Source: Hanamia caeni (GTDB lineage Bacteria > Bacteroidota > Bacteroidia > Chitinophagales > Chitinophagaceae). From it: a stretch of DNA of 64,000 nt. The position numbers and the translations under genes were made by a program. The stretch spans positions 62,001 through 126,000 of the forward strand of contig NZ_RJJR01000005.1 in NCBI RefSeq assembly GCF_003721595.1. Direction: 5' to 3'. The notes below the pieces were generated by a model. That model searched no databases and was not told the origin of the DNA. It saw nothing but the letters and a program-made list of their open reading frames with translations. Below are positions 8,515 to 18,021 of the stretch, one piece after another (position 1 is the stretch's first letter; every line of letters begins with the position of its first letter).

Positions 8515-9690
8515 ATGGAAAAGATTGTCATTTTTGATACTACCTTAAGGGACGGAGAACAGGTCCCCGGCTGCAAATTGAATACGAAAGAAAAAATTGA
8601 ACTGGCCTTAAAACTTGAAGAATTAGGCGTGGATGTTCTGGAAGCCGGGTTTCCTATATCAAGCCCCGGCGATTTTAATTCAGTGGAAGAGATTTCTAAA
8701 AATATAAAAAATGCGATTGTGTGCGGATTATCCCGCGCGGTGCAAAAAGATATAGAAGTGGCCGCCCAGGCTTTAAAATATGCAAAAAGATCGCGCATCC
8801 ATACAGGCATTGGCACCTCTGATTTTCACATAAAAAGTAAATTCAATTCAACAAGGGAAGAAATTTTAAAACGCGCGGCGCAATGTGTTACGTGGGCCAA
8901 AAATTTTACAGATGATGTGGAATTTTATGCAGAAGATGCGGGAAGAACCGACAATGAATATTTGGCAAGAGTGATTGAAGCGGTTATAAAGGCCGGCGCC
9001 ACTACCGTTAATATTCCTGATACTACCGGCTACTGTTTGCCTCATGAGTACGGCGAAAAAATCGCTTTCTTAAAAAATAATGTAAGCAATATTGATAAGG
9101 CGGTGATTTCATGTCATTGCCATAATGATTTGGGCCTCGCAACAGCTAATTCAATTTCAGGCGCAATAAGTGGCGCGCGGCAGATAGAATGCACTATAAA
9201 TGGATTGGGAGAAAGAGCAGGCAATACTTCGCTTGAAGAAGTGGTGATGGTAATTAAGCAACACAAATCATTGAATTTTTATACCAACATTGATTCTACA
9301 AAATTATATCCGATGAGCAGGCTTGTTTCTGAAACCATGGGCATGCCGGTTCAGCCGAATAAAGCCATCGTAGGCAGCAACGCTTTTTCCCATTCTTCCG
9401 GTATTCACCAGGACGGATTCTTAAAGGATTCTCTCACGTATGAAATTATGAATCCCGAAGAAGTGGGCGTTGACAGTTCAAAGATTGTACTTACCGCCAG
9501 AAGCGGCCGCAGTGCATTAGCTTATCGTTTTCAGAAATTAGGATTTCAGTTTTATAAGAGTGATGTTGATGTTTTGTACGATCATTTTTTAAAAGTAGCC
9601 GATCGAAAAAAAGTAGTGGAAGATGAAGACCTTTCAGAATTGGCCAGCGAGTTTGAATCTTCAAAAAAAATGCAGAAAGCAGAAAGCTAA
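8515..9690 (+). CDS. leuA: 2-isopropylmalate synthase, short form without regulatory domain
   Basis: This is the first committed step of leucine synthesis: acetyl-CoA + 2-oxoisovalerate. The TIM-barrel signature [12 protein letters not shown] is at residues 8-19 and the metal-binding HCHNDLGLA near 202-210. The Gly-rich [17 protein letters not shown] segment and the [12 protein letters not shown] motif of the connecting subdomain are all intact. At 391 residues it is about 120-170 shorter than classical LeuA and lacks the C-terminal leucine-binding dimer domain, so direct leucine feedback inhibition is not expected. I believe such short LeuA forms are common in Bacteroidota. It is the first gene of leuA-leuC-leuD-ABC-leuB. 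Confidence 0.93.
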   Translation: MEKIVIFDTTLRDGEQVPGCKLNTKEKIELALKLEELGVDVLEAGFPISSPGDFNSVEEISKNIKNAIVCGLSRAVQKDIEVAAQALKYAKRSRIHTGIGTSDFHIKSKFNSTREEILKRAAQCVTWAKNFTDDVEFYAEDAGRTDNEYLARVIEAVIKAGATTVNIPDTTGYCLPHEYGEKIAFLKNNVSNIDKAVISCHCHNDLGLATANSISGAISGARQIECTINGLGERAGNTSLEEVVMVIKQHKSLNFYTNIDSTKLYPMSRLVSETMGMPVQPNKAIVGSNAFSHSSGIHQDGFLKDSLTYEIMNPEEVGVDSSKIVLTARSGRSALAYRFQKLGFQFYKSDVDVLYDHFLKVADRKKVVEDEDLSELASEFESSKKMQKAES

Positions 9691-9725
9691 GCCAACCCGT
9701 TTAAAAAATTTCTCATTTAAACATT

Positions 9726-11126
9726 ATGAGCAAAACACTTTTTGAAAAAATATGGGAAAAGCACCGGGTAAAATCTATACCGGAAGGGCCCGATATTATT
9801 TACATCGACAAACATTTTATTCATGAAGTTACCAGCCCGCAAGCTTTTGCCGGTGTGGAAAAAAGAGGATTGAAAGTTTTCAGGCCGAATAAAACGGTAG
9901 CTACTGCAGATCATAATGTACCTACTATTGATCAGCATTTGCCGATAAAGGAAGAACTGAGCAGAAGGCAGGTGCAAAAATTAACTGAGAATTGCAAAAA
10001 TCATGGAGTTGAATTATACGGACTTGGCCATCCCTTCCAGGGGATTGTGCATATCATTGGGCCCGAGCTGGGAATTACACAGCCTGGAATGACGATTGTT
10101 TGTGGCGACAGCCATACTTCTACGCATGGCGCATTTGGCGCTGTTGCCTTCGGAATTGGAAGCAGCGAGGTGGAGATGGTTTTCGCTTCTCAATGCATTA
10201 TGCAGACGAGACCCAAAGTAATGCGCATTAATATCAATGGAAAATTGAATAAAGGCGTATTGTCAAAAGACATCATTCTTTATATTATTTCAAAAATATC
10301 GGCCAGTGGCGCAACTGGATATTTTGTTGAATATGCGGGTTCTACCATCAGCGATCTTTCAATGGAAGCAAGAATGACCATTTGTAATATGAGTATTGAA
10401 ATGGGCGCAAGGGGCGGCATGATAGCCCCCGACGAAACTACTTTTCAATATGTAAAAAACAGGTTGTTTGCGCCGAAAGGAACTGCATGGGATGATAAAG
10501 TAGCAGAATGGAAAAAATTGCGATCTGATGATGATGCTGTTTTTGACAGTGAATTAAATATAAATGCTGAAGATATTGAACCCATGATTACCTATGGAAC
10601 AAATCCGGGCCTGGGAATTTCTATAAACGGAACAATCCCCACCTCTGGCAGCATAGAAGACGAAGGGGATAGAAAAAATCTTTTGAAAGCGCTGGAATAT
10701 ATGGGATTGCAGGAGGGACAGCCATTGAAAGGCATGCGTGTACAAAATGTTTTTATTGGCAGTTGTACTAATTCAAGAATTGAAGACTACCGCCTCATAG
10801 CATCTTTCATAAAAGGAAAAAAGAAAAATGAAAATGTGAAAGTGATGATCGTTCCTGGCTCACACCAGGTGCGGGAGCAAATTGTAGCAGAAGGGCTTGA
10901 TAAAATCTTTAATGAATCAGGATTCCAGATTCGCCAGGCAGGGTGCAGCGCATGTTTGGGAATGAATGAAGATAAAATTCCGGCGGGCGAGTATTGTATT
11001 TCTACGAGCAACCGCAATTTTGAAGGAAGGCAGGGCCCCGGAGCACGAACATTATTAGCAAGCCCGCTCACGGCAGCAGTGGCCGCTATTACGGGTGAAG
11101 TAAGCGATATTAGGGAATTTGTTTAG
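9726..11126 (+). CDS. leuC: 3-isopropylmalate dehydratase large subunit
   Basis: This is the large subunit of isopropylmalate isomerase, an aconitase-fold enzyme with a [4Fe-4S] cluster. It works with LeuD to convert 2- to 3-isopropylmalate. The 466-residue length is standard. Cluster cysteines are seen in GSCTNSR and in CSACLGMN, and substrate-site motifs include [13 protein letters not shown] near residue 128. It starts 35 bp after leuA, in the same operon, with leuD following. Confidence 0.97.
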   Translation: MSKTLFEKIWEKHRVKSIPEGPDIIYIDKHFIHEVTSPQAFAGVEKRGLKVFRPNKTVATADHNVPTIDQHLPIKEELSRRQVQKLTENCKNHGVELYGLGHPFQGIVHIIGPELGITQPGMTIVCGDSHTSTHGAFGAVAFGIGSSEVEMVFASQCIMQTRPKVMRININGKLNKGVLSKDIILYIISKISASGATGYFVEYAGSTISDLSMEARMTICNMSIEMGARGGMIAPDETTFQYVKNRLFAPKGTAWDDKVAEWKKLRSDDDAVFDSELNINAEDIEPMITYGTNPGLGISINGTIPTSGSIEDEGDRKNLLKALEYMGLQEGQPLKGMRVQNVFIGSCTNSRIEDYRLIASFIKGKKKNENVKVMIVPGSHQVREQIVAEGLDKIFNESGFQIRQAGCSACLGMNEDKIPAGEYCISTSNRNFEGRQGPGARTLLASPLTAAVAAITGEVSDIREFV

Positions 11127-11162
11127 GAACGGATATTGTTTTAAAATAAAAGATGATTTAAA

Positions 11163-11747
11163 ATGCATTCTTTACGAAAAGTAACCAGCACCTTCATTCC
11201 TCTTACAGAAGAGAATGTAGATACGGATCAAATAATTCCCGCACGGTTTTTAAAAGCAACCACGCGCGAAGGTTTTGGTAAAAATCTTTTCCGCGATTGG
11301 AGGTATTATAATAATGATGAATCACAGCCGAAAAAGGATTTCGTTCTGAACAAGCCTGAATACAACGGTTCCATACTTGTGGCCGGTAAAAATTTTGGTT
11401 CCGGATCATCCCGGGAACACGCCGCGTGGGCAATTCTTGACTATGGTTTCAATGTGGTGGTTTCCAGTTTTTTTGCAGACATTTTTAAAAATAATGCGTT
11501 GAATAATGGCATTCTTCCTGTACAGATAAGTGAAGCTTTTTTAAATAAAATATTTGAGCTTGAAAATGGATCTACCCTTACGGCTGATGTAGAGAATCAA
11601 ACTATTACAATTGATAAAACCGGGGAATCAGAAAAGTTTGAAATCAATCATTATAAAAAAACCTGCCTTCTGAACGGATACGATGATATTGATTATCTGA
11701 TAAACCTTAAAGACGAAATCTCAAGGTTTGAAAATACATTGTCCTGA
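11163..11747 (+). CDS. leuD: 3-isopropylmalate dehydratase small subunit
   Basis: This is the swivel subunit partnering LeuC. At 194 residues it has the usual length. The family motif [15 protein letters not shown] (about residues 78-92) carries the substrate-binding SSREH, and the N-terminal [13 protein letters not shown] is also diagnostic. It lies 36 bp after leuC and 9 bp before the next gene, so it is almost certainly co-transcribed and possibly translationally coupled to the ABC protein gene. Confidence 0.97.
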   Translation: MHSLRKVTSTFIPLTEENVDTDQIIPARFLKATTREGFGKNLFRDWRYYNNDESQPKKDFVLNKPEYNGSILVAGKNFGSGSSREHAAWAILDYGFNVVVSSFFADIFKNNALNNGILPVQISEAFLNKIFELENGSTLTADVENQTITIDKTGESEKFEINHYKKTCLLNGYDDIDYLINLKDEISRFENTLS

Positions 11748-11756
11748 AATCAGCAA

Positions 11757-13274
11757 GTGAAAATGCAAAAACTATCTATCATAGTAAAAAAGGTTATTGT
11801 ACAAACAGACGATAAAATTGTGCTGGATGGAATTTCTTTTTCTCTTCAGCAAAATGAGCATTTGGCTATACTGGGACCATCCGGCAGTGGCAAAACCACG
11901 CTGGCAAAAGCATTGGCCGCAAATATTCATTTTAACGGAAATATTTCTTTTCATTTTGATCATGTAACGGACAGGCATACACGAATTCAATTAATTGATC
12001 AGCGATATGCTTTCAGGAATTTATCAGGCACATCTGATTTTTATTACCAGCAGCGATATAACAGCTTTGATTCACAGGATGCACCAACTATTTACGATGA
12101 ATTAAAAAGGGGATCACTGGTGGCAAACAATAATACTGGCAATAGTAAACAAACAAATAGCATAGATTTTACGCTCGCTATCCTGGGTATTGAACATTTA
12201 AAAAATTCTCCGCTGATTCAATTATCAAGCGGTGAACATAAAAGGTTTCAATTAGCTAAAGCGCTCATTAATCCACCGGATATTTTGATTCTTGATACGC
12301 CTTACACAGGGCTTGATGTATCAGGTGTAAATGAATTAAATAATATATTGCTCAAAATATCAAAGCAGGGAACTCAGATTATAATCATACCCGGAACGTT
12401 TGCAATACCGGATTTTGTAACGCATGCCTGTTTTCTCGAAAATGGCCGGATAACTTATTTTGGAAGCAAAGAAGATTTAGTATTGGAACAACCTGAAAGG
12501 GCCCAAAATAGTTACAGTTATAATTCCGATTTGCTGCCTCTTTCTGATTTGTCTTTGCAATTTGAGTCGGTGGTAAAAATGAAAAATATTCATTTGAACT
12601 ACGGAAAACATTTGATTTTTTCAGGACTCAACTGGACGGTAAAAGAAGGGGAAAAATGGCTGTTGAAAGGGCGCAATGGTTCCGGCAAATCATCATTGCT
12701 GAGCATGATAACCGGCGACCATCCGCAGGCATACGCCAATGAAATTTATTTGTTTGGAAAAAGAAGGGGAAGTGGCGAAAGCATTTGGGACATCAAAGAA
12801 AAAACGGGCTTTATATCTCCCGAGCTCCACGCATATTTCGACAAAAATATTTCCTGCTTTGATGCAATCGCATCCGGTTTTTTTGATACAATCGGATTAT
12901 ACAGAAAGTTAAGTCAATCACAACATCAAATTATACTTCAATGGTTGGATTTTTTACAAATTTCTCATGTGTCAACGAAGCCGCTGCATTCAACTTCTAC
13001 CAGTTTCCAACGAATGATTTTGCTTGCAAGAGCTTTGGTAAAAAATCCGCCATTGTTAGTATTAGATGAACCTTGCCAGGGGCTTGATGATAAGCAAAGC
13101 AAACAATTTGTTTCATTGGTGGATAGTATTTGTTTGGGTAAAAACCGTACATTGATCTATGTGAGCCATGATGAACGGAATGTGCCATCATGTATAGAAA
13201 ATATTTTCCAATTAGAAAAGAAAGCTGATAAGTTTTATAGGGTTTTAAAGAATACTACGCTTGCCCTGGCATGA
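11757..13274 (+). CDS. Twin ABC ATPase without membrane domain (ModF-like), inside the leu operon
   Basis: This is a 505-residue soluble protein of two ABC domains. Domain 1 has Walker A GPSGSGKTT (residues 40-48), a signature LSSGE near 156 and Walker B LILDTPYTGLD. Domain 2 has Walker A GRNGSGKSS near 305-313 and Walker B LLVLDEPCQGLD, but where LSGGQ is expected it reads TSTSFQ, so one composite ATP site may be weak. The architecture resembles ModF/photorepair-type proteins. No permease or binding protein is nearby. The start is a GTG at 11757, with an ATG two codons later at 11763. Lying 9 bp after leuD and 45 bp before leuB, it looks like a stable operon passenger. Its role is unknown. 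Confidence 0.85.
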   Translation: MKMQKLSIIVKKVIVQTDDKIVLDGISFSLQQNEHLAILGPSGSGKTTLAKALAANIHFNGNISFHFDHVTDRHTRIQLIDQRYAFRNLSGTSDFYYQQRYNSFDSQDAPTIYDELKRGSLVANNNTGNSKQTNSIDFTLAILGIEHLKNSPLIQLSSGEHKRFQLAKALINPPDILILDTPYTGLDVSGVNELNNILLKISKQGTQIIIIPGTFAIPDFVTHACFLENGRITYFGSKEDLVLEQPERAQNSYSYNSDLLPLSDLSLQFESVVKMKNIHLNYGKHLIFSGLNWTVKEGEKWLLKGRNGSGKSSLLSMITGDHPQAYANEIYLFGKRRGSGESIWDIKEKTGFISPELHAYFDKNISCFDAIASGFFDTIGLYRKLSQSQHQIILQWLDFLQISHVSTKPLHSTSTSFQRMILLARALVKNPPLLVLDEPCQGLDDKQSKQFVSLVDSICLGKNRTLIYVSHDERNVPSCIENIFQLEKKADKFYRVLKNTTLALA

Positions 13275-13318
13275 AATATTTATAAATGAAATAATAAATC
13301 CGCTAGCGAATTATAAAC

Positions 13319-14434
13319 ATGGATAAGAATATAACAGTGATTGCAGGAGATGGAATTGGTCCGGAAGTGACCTATGAAACACTAAAAGTGTTAACCGCAG
13401 TTGCATTAAAATTTAAGCATAATTTTAATTTTAGTCATCGGCTGATGGGGGGCATTGCTATTGAAAAAACGGGCGATCCGCTGCCCAATGAAACCATTGA
13501 AAGCTGCCTGAACAGCGATGCCGTGTTGCTTGGCGCCATCGGGCTTCCGAAATATGATAATGATCCGTCTTTGAAAATAAGGCCCGAACAGGGTTTGCTG
13601 CGATTAAGAAAAGACTTACAGCTATTTGCCAATATTCGCCCTGTAAATGCTTATAAATCTCTTTATCATCTTTCGCCTTTAAGAGAAAAAAACCTGGCCG
13701 GCGTTGATTTTGTTATCTACCGCGAGCTAACCGGCGGAATATATTTTGGGAAAAAAGAATTGAATGAAGAAGGTACAGAAGCGTCGGACCTTTGCATCTA
13801 TAATACTTCAGAAATTTCAAGAATTGCACATCTCGCATTCGCAGCCGCTCAAAAAAGAAAAAGGAAATTAACGCTGGTAGATAAAGCAAATGTGCTGGAA
13901 ACTTCAAGGTTGTGGAGAAAAACGATACAGCAAATTTCTCCAAAATATCCGGATGTTAAGGTAAATTATATGTTTGTTGATAATGCAGCTATGCAAATCA
14001 TCGTGAATCCAAAACAATTTGATGTAATTCTTACAGCGAATATGTTTGGTGATATTCTTAGTGATGAAGCAAGCGTAATCAGCGGTTCGCTGGGATTGCT
14101 TCCTTCCAGCTCTATCGGGGAAGTGAATGCATTGTTTGAACCAATCCACGGGTCTTATTCGCAGGCCGCCGGAAAGGATATTGCAAATCCTATCGGCTCC
14201 ATTTTATCAGGCGCTTTGATGATGGAACATTTTGGATTAAACGAAGAAGCTAAAATGATAAGAGATGCTGTGGATTGGACATTAAGCAATGGTTTTGTTA
14301 CCAAAGATATCGACCCGGTAAATTCATATTTTACTTCAACGATTGGCGAATTAGTGAGCAATTATATTTCAAATGAAATTCCGCAAAATTCAAACATCAG
14401 CAATATGGCGATTGGCCAGACAACCATCATTTAA
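13319..14434 (+). CDS. leuB: 3-isopropylmalate dehydrogenase
   Basis: This NAD-dependent oxidative decarboxylase yields 2-oxoisocaproate, the last specific step before transamination to leucine. At 371 residues it is normal. Motifs seen are GDGIGPEV near the N-terminus, the RPEQGLLRLRK substrate-arginine segment, and the metal/NAD block ANMFGDILSDEAS with EPIHGSYSQAAGKDIANP. It is the last gene of the leu operon; an imperfect hairpin follows at 14457-14490 and then the ilv promoter. Confidence 0.97.
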   Translation: MDKNITVIAGDGIGPEVTYETLKVLTAVALKFKHNFNFSHRLMGGIAIEKTGDPLPNETIESCLNSDAVLLGAIGLPKYDNDPSLKIRPEQGLLRLRKDLQLFANIRPVNAYKSLYHLSPLREKNLAGVDFVIYRELTGGIYFGKKELNEEGTEASDLCIYNTSEISRIAHLAFAAAQKRKRKLTLVDKANVLETSRLWRKTIQQISPKYPDVKVNYMFVDNAAMQIIVNPKQFDVILTANMFGDILSDEASVISGSLGLLPSSSIGEVNALFEPIHGSYSQAAGKDIANPIGSILSGALMMEHFGLNEEAKMIRDAVDWTLSNGFVTKDIDPVNSYFTSTIGELVSNYISNEIPQNSNISNMAIGQTTII

Positions 14435-14456
14435 AGAATAAAAAAAAATTGGCGAT

Positions 14457-14490
14457 AGAGGGGTGTCAGGCTTTAAAACGCCGGCACTCT
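14457..14490 (+). terminator. Imperfect hairpin after leuB
   Basis: The stem pairs AGAG (14457-14460) with CTCT (14487-14490), TGTC with GGCA and GGC with GCC, with a 3-nt bulge, one unpaired A and an 8-nt loop. A-rich rather than U-rich sequence follows, and the next U-run is 20 nt away, so it may end leu transcripts inefficiently or simply stabilise their 3' ends. Confidence 0.4.
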
Positions 14491-14500
14491 AAAAAAGTTC

Positions 14501-14531
14501 TTTGTTTTTTGAACCAGGTATTTTAAGTTTG
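14501..14531 (+). promoter_or_regulatory. Bacteroidota-type promoter of the ilv operon
   Basis: A -33 element TTTG (14501-14504) and a -7 element TAAGTTTG (14524-14531) are separated by 19 nt, matching the known Bacteroidota primary-sigma consensus TTTG-N19/20-TAnnTTTG. Transcription would start near 14538, about 10 nt before the leader-peptide ATG. This gives ilvE onward its own promoter, independent of leu read-through. Confidence 0.75.
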
Positions 14532-14547
14532 CTTTTCAATCCTCAAA

Positions 14548-14643
14548 ATGTTGACAGGCAAATTAAATAATGGACTAATAAATGTTGCAGTGATCATGAT
14601 TGCTGTGGTAGTCATTATTGTACCTGTCTTTGGAGGAGGATAA
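14548..14643 (+). CDS. ilv leader peptide (31 aa, Ile/Val/Leu-rich)
   Basis: This small gene begins about 10 nt after the predicted start site. Its 31 codons include 7 Val, 5 Ile and 3 Leu, concentrated in codons 10-27 (a run VVVIIV at 20-25), and it ends in Gly-Gly-Gly and TAA at 14641-14643. A branched-chain-codon-rich leader peptide directly before a terminator and an ilv operon is the classical arrangement for ribosome-mediated attenuation, known for enterobacterial ilv operons. The product itself is unlikely to have a function beyond being translated. The short length alone would be unconvincing, but promoter, codon content, antiterminator and operon identity agree. Confidence 0.85.
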   Translation: MLTGKLNNGLINVAVIMIAVVVIIVPVFGGG

Positions 14644-14699
14644 GCTAATAAAATTATTTAAACAAGCAGCCCCGCCTCCAAAAGATGCGGGGTTTTTTT
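14629..14699 (+). promoter_or_regulatory. Transcription attenuator: competing antiterminator and terminator before ilvE
   Basis: Terminator: CCCCGC (14670-14675) pairs with GCGGGG (14687-14692), with an internal TC/GA extension, then seven T (14693-14699). Antiterminator: 14629-14639, the last codons of the leader peptide, can pair with 14672-14682 at 10 of 11 positions, destroying the terminator 5' arm. A ribosome finishing at the TAA (14641) would cover 14629-14639 and allow termination. A ribosome stalled for lack of Val/Ile/Leu-tRNA further upstream would leave it free, allowing read-through into ilvE. Seen: the pairings. Inferred: the regulatory logic. Confidence 0.85.
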
Positions 14700-14721
14700 C
14701 ACCCCTTCAATTAAAAAAATC

Positions 14722-15621
14722 ATGTATTACAACAACAAAACATTTGTTTATTTAAACGGAGAAATCGTAAAAGCTTCAGAAGCTAAAATTGATCTGTACA
14801 GTGAAACGCTGCATTATGGATATGGCGTTTTTGAAGGAATTCGTTCTTATAAAACAATAGATGGGCAAACAAAAATCTTTAAAGAAATTGAACATTTCGA
14901 CAGGCTTGCCAATTCAGCAAGCGCGCTTAATTTGCCTTATCCATGGGATCGCGACGAACTAATTGACGCGACTTATCAAGTTTTAAAACTCAACAATTTG
15001 CAGGATGCCTATATCAGGCCGCTCGTGTATGCACCGGCCAATATGAGTTTCAGTCCAAACACAGAATCTTTCATCGTAATTGAAGCGTGGGAAATGCAAC
15101 CTTTTTTGGGCGAAAAATTATTAAGCGTGATGACTTCTTCTTTTGAAAGGCCTAATCCAAAAGCATTTAAAATAGAAGCAAAGGCAACAGGCCATTATGT
15201 AAATTCTATTCTTGCCAGCCAGGAAGCCAAATCAAAAGGATTTGATGAGGCTTTATTGAAAGATATAGATGGTAATATAGCTGAAGCACCGGGCGCCAAT
15301 ATTTTTATGGAAAAAGATGGCAGGCTTATTACGCCTCAGCCGGGCAATATTCTTCCTGGAATAACAAGAGCCACAGTTTTTGAAATCTGCGAACGCTTTC
15401 AAATACCGGTAGAAGAAAAGCAAATTTCTCCGGAGGAACTCAGGGATGCAGACAGCGCTTTCTTTTGCGGCACAGCAGCAGAGGTGATAGGAATTGAAAA
15501 GCTGGATAATATTTCTTTCAGAAAAAGATGGAACGAATCACTCGGAAGTAAAATTCAAAAAGAATATAAAGACCTTGTGACCGAAAAAGCAACAAAAAAT
15601 AATTTACAGCCGGTAAATTAA
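14722..15621 (+). CDS. ilvE: Branched-chain amino acid aminotransferase
   Basis: This fold-type IV PLP enzyme catalyses the last step of Leu, Ile and Val synthesis with glutamate. At 299 residues it is normal. GVFEGIRSY (about residues 35-43) is the family start motif, the PLP lysine lies in EAKATGHYVNS, and IAEAPGANIF with PGITRATVFEI contacts phosphate. It is the first structural gene after the attenuator and begins 23 nt after the terminator T-run, so it has a short leader. Confidence 0.95.
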   Translation: MYYNNKTFVYLNGEIVKASEAKIDLYSETLHYGYGVFEGIRSYKTIDGQTKIFKEIEHFDRLANSASALNLPYPWDRDELIDATYQVLKLNNLQDAYIRPLVYAPANMSFSPNTESFIVIEAWEMQPFLGEKLLSVMTSSFERPNPKAFKIEAKATGHYVNSILASQEAKSKGFDEALLKDIDGNIAEAPGANIFMEKDGRLITPQPGNILPGITRATVFEICERFQIPVEEKQISPEELRDADSAFFCGTAAEVIGIEKLDNISFRKRWNESLGSKIQKEYKDLVTEKATKNNLQPVN

Positions 15622-15663
15622 ATATCAGTAAACGAATAAATAATCAATAATTCTATTTTACCA

Positions 15664-17367
15664 ATGAGCGAGAAATTAGTTGACACCGAACTTAACAAAT
15701 ACAGTAAAACGCTGACACAGGACGAGAATCTGCCGGGTGCGCAGGCGATGTACTATGCAATCGGATTTAAAGAAAAAGATTTTGATAAAGCGCAGGTGGG
15801 AATCGTGAGCATGGGTTGGGATGGTAATCCGTGCAATATGCATTTAAACGACTTTGCTACAGAAGTTAAAAAAAGTGTGAACAATGTAGAAGGCTTGCTG
15901 GGCCTTCGTTTTTATACAATCGGCGTAAGTGATGGCATTAGTATGGGCACGGATGGAATGCGTTTCAGCCTTGTGAGCCGCGACCTTATTGCCGATAGTA
16001 TCGAAACAAATGCAAGCTCGCAATATTATGATGCAATTGTTGCGATTCCGGGTTGCGATAAAAATATGCCTGGTTCCATAATGGCGATGGGCAGATTGAA
16101 CCGTCCGTCTATAATGTTGTATGGCGGTACTATCGCACCGGGGCATTATAAAGGGGAAGATTTAAATATTGTTTCTGCTTTTGAAGCCCTCGGCCAAAAG
16201 ATTTCCGGCCATTTGGATGAAGCTGATTTTAAAGGTATCATTCGCCATTCATGCCCGGGAGCAGGGGCTTGCGGTGGCATGTACACAGCGAACACGATGG
16301 CCAGTGCGATTGAAGCGATGGGAATGAGTTTGCCTTATTCAGCAAGTAATCCTGCGATGAGCAAAGACAAAGAAAAAGAATGCGCTGCGATTGGGCCGGC
16401 CATAAAAAATCTTTTGGAAAAGGATATTAAGCCAAAAGATATTATGACGCGTAAAGCTTTGGAGAATGCGATTACATTAATAATGATTTTAGGCGGCAGC
16501 ACCAATGCGGTTTTGCACATGATTGCAATAGCCAAAAGCATTGGCATTGATTTAACTCCGGATGATTTTCAAACCATCAGCAATAAAGTTCCGATGCTTG
16601 CAGATTTTAAGCCAAGCGGAAAATACCTGATGCAGGATTTGCATGAACATGGCGGCATTCCTGCAGTTATGAAATATTTACTGAAAAAAGGTTTATTGCA
16701 TGGTGATTGCATGACCGTAACCGGAAAGACGGTGGCTGAAAATCTGGAAGAGGCAAAAGACCTTGATTTCGACAAGCAGGATATTATCCGTCCGCTTGAA
16801 AATCCACTTAAAGCAACAGGACATCTTCAGATATTATACGGCAATCTTGCAGAAAAAGGAAGTGTGGCAAAAATAACGGGAAAAGAAGGAACCCATTTTG
16901 AAGGCACTGCAAGAGTATTTGAAGGCGAAAAACATTTGATAGAGGGACTGGAGAGCGGGCGTGTTCATGCGGGTGATGTAGTGGTAATCAGAAACATCGG
17001 GCCTAAAGGCGCGCCTGGCATGCCAGAAATGCTAAAACCCACAGGCGCTATTATTGGCGCGGGTTTGGGAAAAACGGTTGCATTAATTACCGATGGAAGA
17101 TTTAGTGGCGGCACTCATGGTTTTGTCGTGGGCCACATTACTCCTGAGGCTTTTGAAGGCGGGCTATTGGGATTGGTAGAAGATAATGATATCATTGAAA
17201 TAGATGCGGTAAAAAACACATTAAACTTAAAGGTAAGTGATGAAGAAATTGCTAAAAGAAGAGCTGCCTGGAAACGGCCTGCTTTGAAAGCAACAAAAGG
17301 AGTTTTGTATAAATATGCAAAGTTTGTAAAGAATGCGAGTGAAGGTTGTGTGACCGATGAAGATTAG
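15664..17367 (+). CDS. ilvD: Dihydroxy-acid dehydratase
   Basis: This Fe-S enzyme makes the 2-oxo acids of valine and isoleucine from dihydroxy acids. At 567 residues it is the usual size. Cluster cysteines are seen in GCDKNMPGS and in [25 protein letters not shown] and the C-terminal [16 protein letters not shown] are also diagnostic. Between ilvE and ilvD lies a copy of the dispersed 19-bp motif (15627-15645). The operon continues into non-ilv cargo genes after it. Confidence 0.97.
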   Translation: MSEKLVDTELNKYSKTLTQDENLPGAQAMYYAIGFKEKDFDKAQVGIVSMGWDGNPCNMHLNDFATEVKKSVNNVEGLLGLRFYTIGVSDGISMGTDGMRFSLVSRDLIADSIETNASSQYYDAIVAIPGCDKNMPGSIMAMGRLNRPSIMLYGGTIAPGHYKGEDLNIVSAFEALGQKISGHLDEADFKGIIRHSCPGAGACGGMYTANTMASAIEAMGMSLPYSASNPAMSKDKEKECAAIGPAIKNLLEKDIKPKDIMTRKALENAITLIMILGGSTNAVLHMIAIAKSIGIDLTPDDFQTISNKVPMLADFKPSGKYLMQDLHEHGGIPAVMKYLLKKGLLHGDCMTVTGKTVAENLEEAKDLDFDKQDIIRPLENPLKATGHLQILYGNLAEKGSVAKITGKEGTHFEGTARVFEGEKHLIEGLESGRVHAGDVVVIRNIGPKGAPGMPEMLKPTGAIIGAGLGKTVALITDGRFSGGTHGFVVGHITPEAFEGGLLGLVEDNDIIEIDAVKNTLNLKVSDEEIAKRRAAWKRPALKATKGVLYKYAKFVKNASEGCVTDED

Positions 17368-17385
17368 AATAATTGAAAAATAATC

Positions 17386-17943
17386 ATGCAGATTATACGA
17401 AGCATACAAAACAGGATCTATAAAATCAGGGGTGAAAGGGTAATGCTTGACAGGGATTTGGCAGATTTATATCAAACAGAAACTAAATCATTAAACCTTG
17501 CTGTCAAGCGGAATATAAAAAGATTTCCCAAAGATTTCATGTTTCAACTCGCAAAAGAAGAATGGGATGATTTGAGGTTTCAAATTGAAACCTTAGAAAA
17601 GCAGTTACATCCTTTGAGGTTGCAATTTGAAACCTCAAAAAGAGGCGGCACCAGGTATCTTCCTTATGTTTTTACTGAACAAGGTGTGGCTATGTTGAGT
17701 GGCGTTTTAAATAGTGATAAAGCTATTAATATGAATATAGCCATTATGCGCGCTTTTGTAGAAATTAGAAAGATTATTTTAAAAGAAAATGATTTGAAAG
17801 AGCAATTAAAAATGATTAAAGAAAAAATAGGTGAACATGATGCACAATTAAATCAAATTTATGACTCTATCGAAAATTTATTAGACGAAAAAGCAAACCA
17901 GAGAAACTGGGAACAAAGGGAAAGAATCGGGTTTAAAAAATAA
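17386..17943 (+). CDS. ORF6N domain (KilA-N-like) DNA-binding protein
   Basis: This is a 185-residue protein with an N-terminal ORF6N domain (about residues 5-100: RGERVMLDRDLADLYQTETKSLN, FPKDFMFQL, then YLPYVFTEQGVAMLSGVL) and a C-terminal coiled coil (about 125-175). ORF6N domains occur in phage antirepressor-like and bacterial proteins and are thought to bind DNA. The gene lies 19 bp after ilvD and before a broken paralogue, interrupting the ilv operon. It carries an extra in-frame 42-bp duplication (LRFQIET and LRLQFET) built on palindromes. It may have arrived by transfer, but orientation and spacing make it operon-compatible. Confidence 0.88.
   Translation: MQIIRSIQNRIYKIRGERVMLDRDLADLYQTETKSLNLAVKRNIKRFPKDFMFQLAKEEWDDLRFQIETLEKQLHPLRLQFETSKRGGTRYLPYVFTEQGVAMLSGVLNSDKAINMNIAIMRAFVEIRKIILKENDLKEQLKMIKEKIGEHDAQLNQIYDSIENLLDEKANQRNWEQRERIGFKK
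17571..17639 (+). repeat. In-frame palindromic duplication within the ORF6N gene
   Basis: Two 22-nt segments, 17571-17592 and 17613-17634, match at 20 of 22 positions and are 42 bp apart (14 codons). Each sits in a palindrome: the first is GGTTTCAA-A-TTGAAACC (17576-17592), the second a 13-1-13 inverted repeat with one mismatch (17613-17639). The extra unit adds the peptide LEKQLHP between LRFQIET and LRLQFET. Confidence 0.8.
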
Positions 17944-18021
17944 GTATAATGTTTGCAAAATGGTGATATGGTTATTGGCATTAATTAAAAATTAAAAAAT
18001 TGGGTTTAAGAATTTTTAGTA

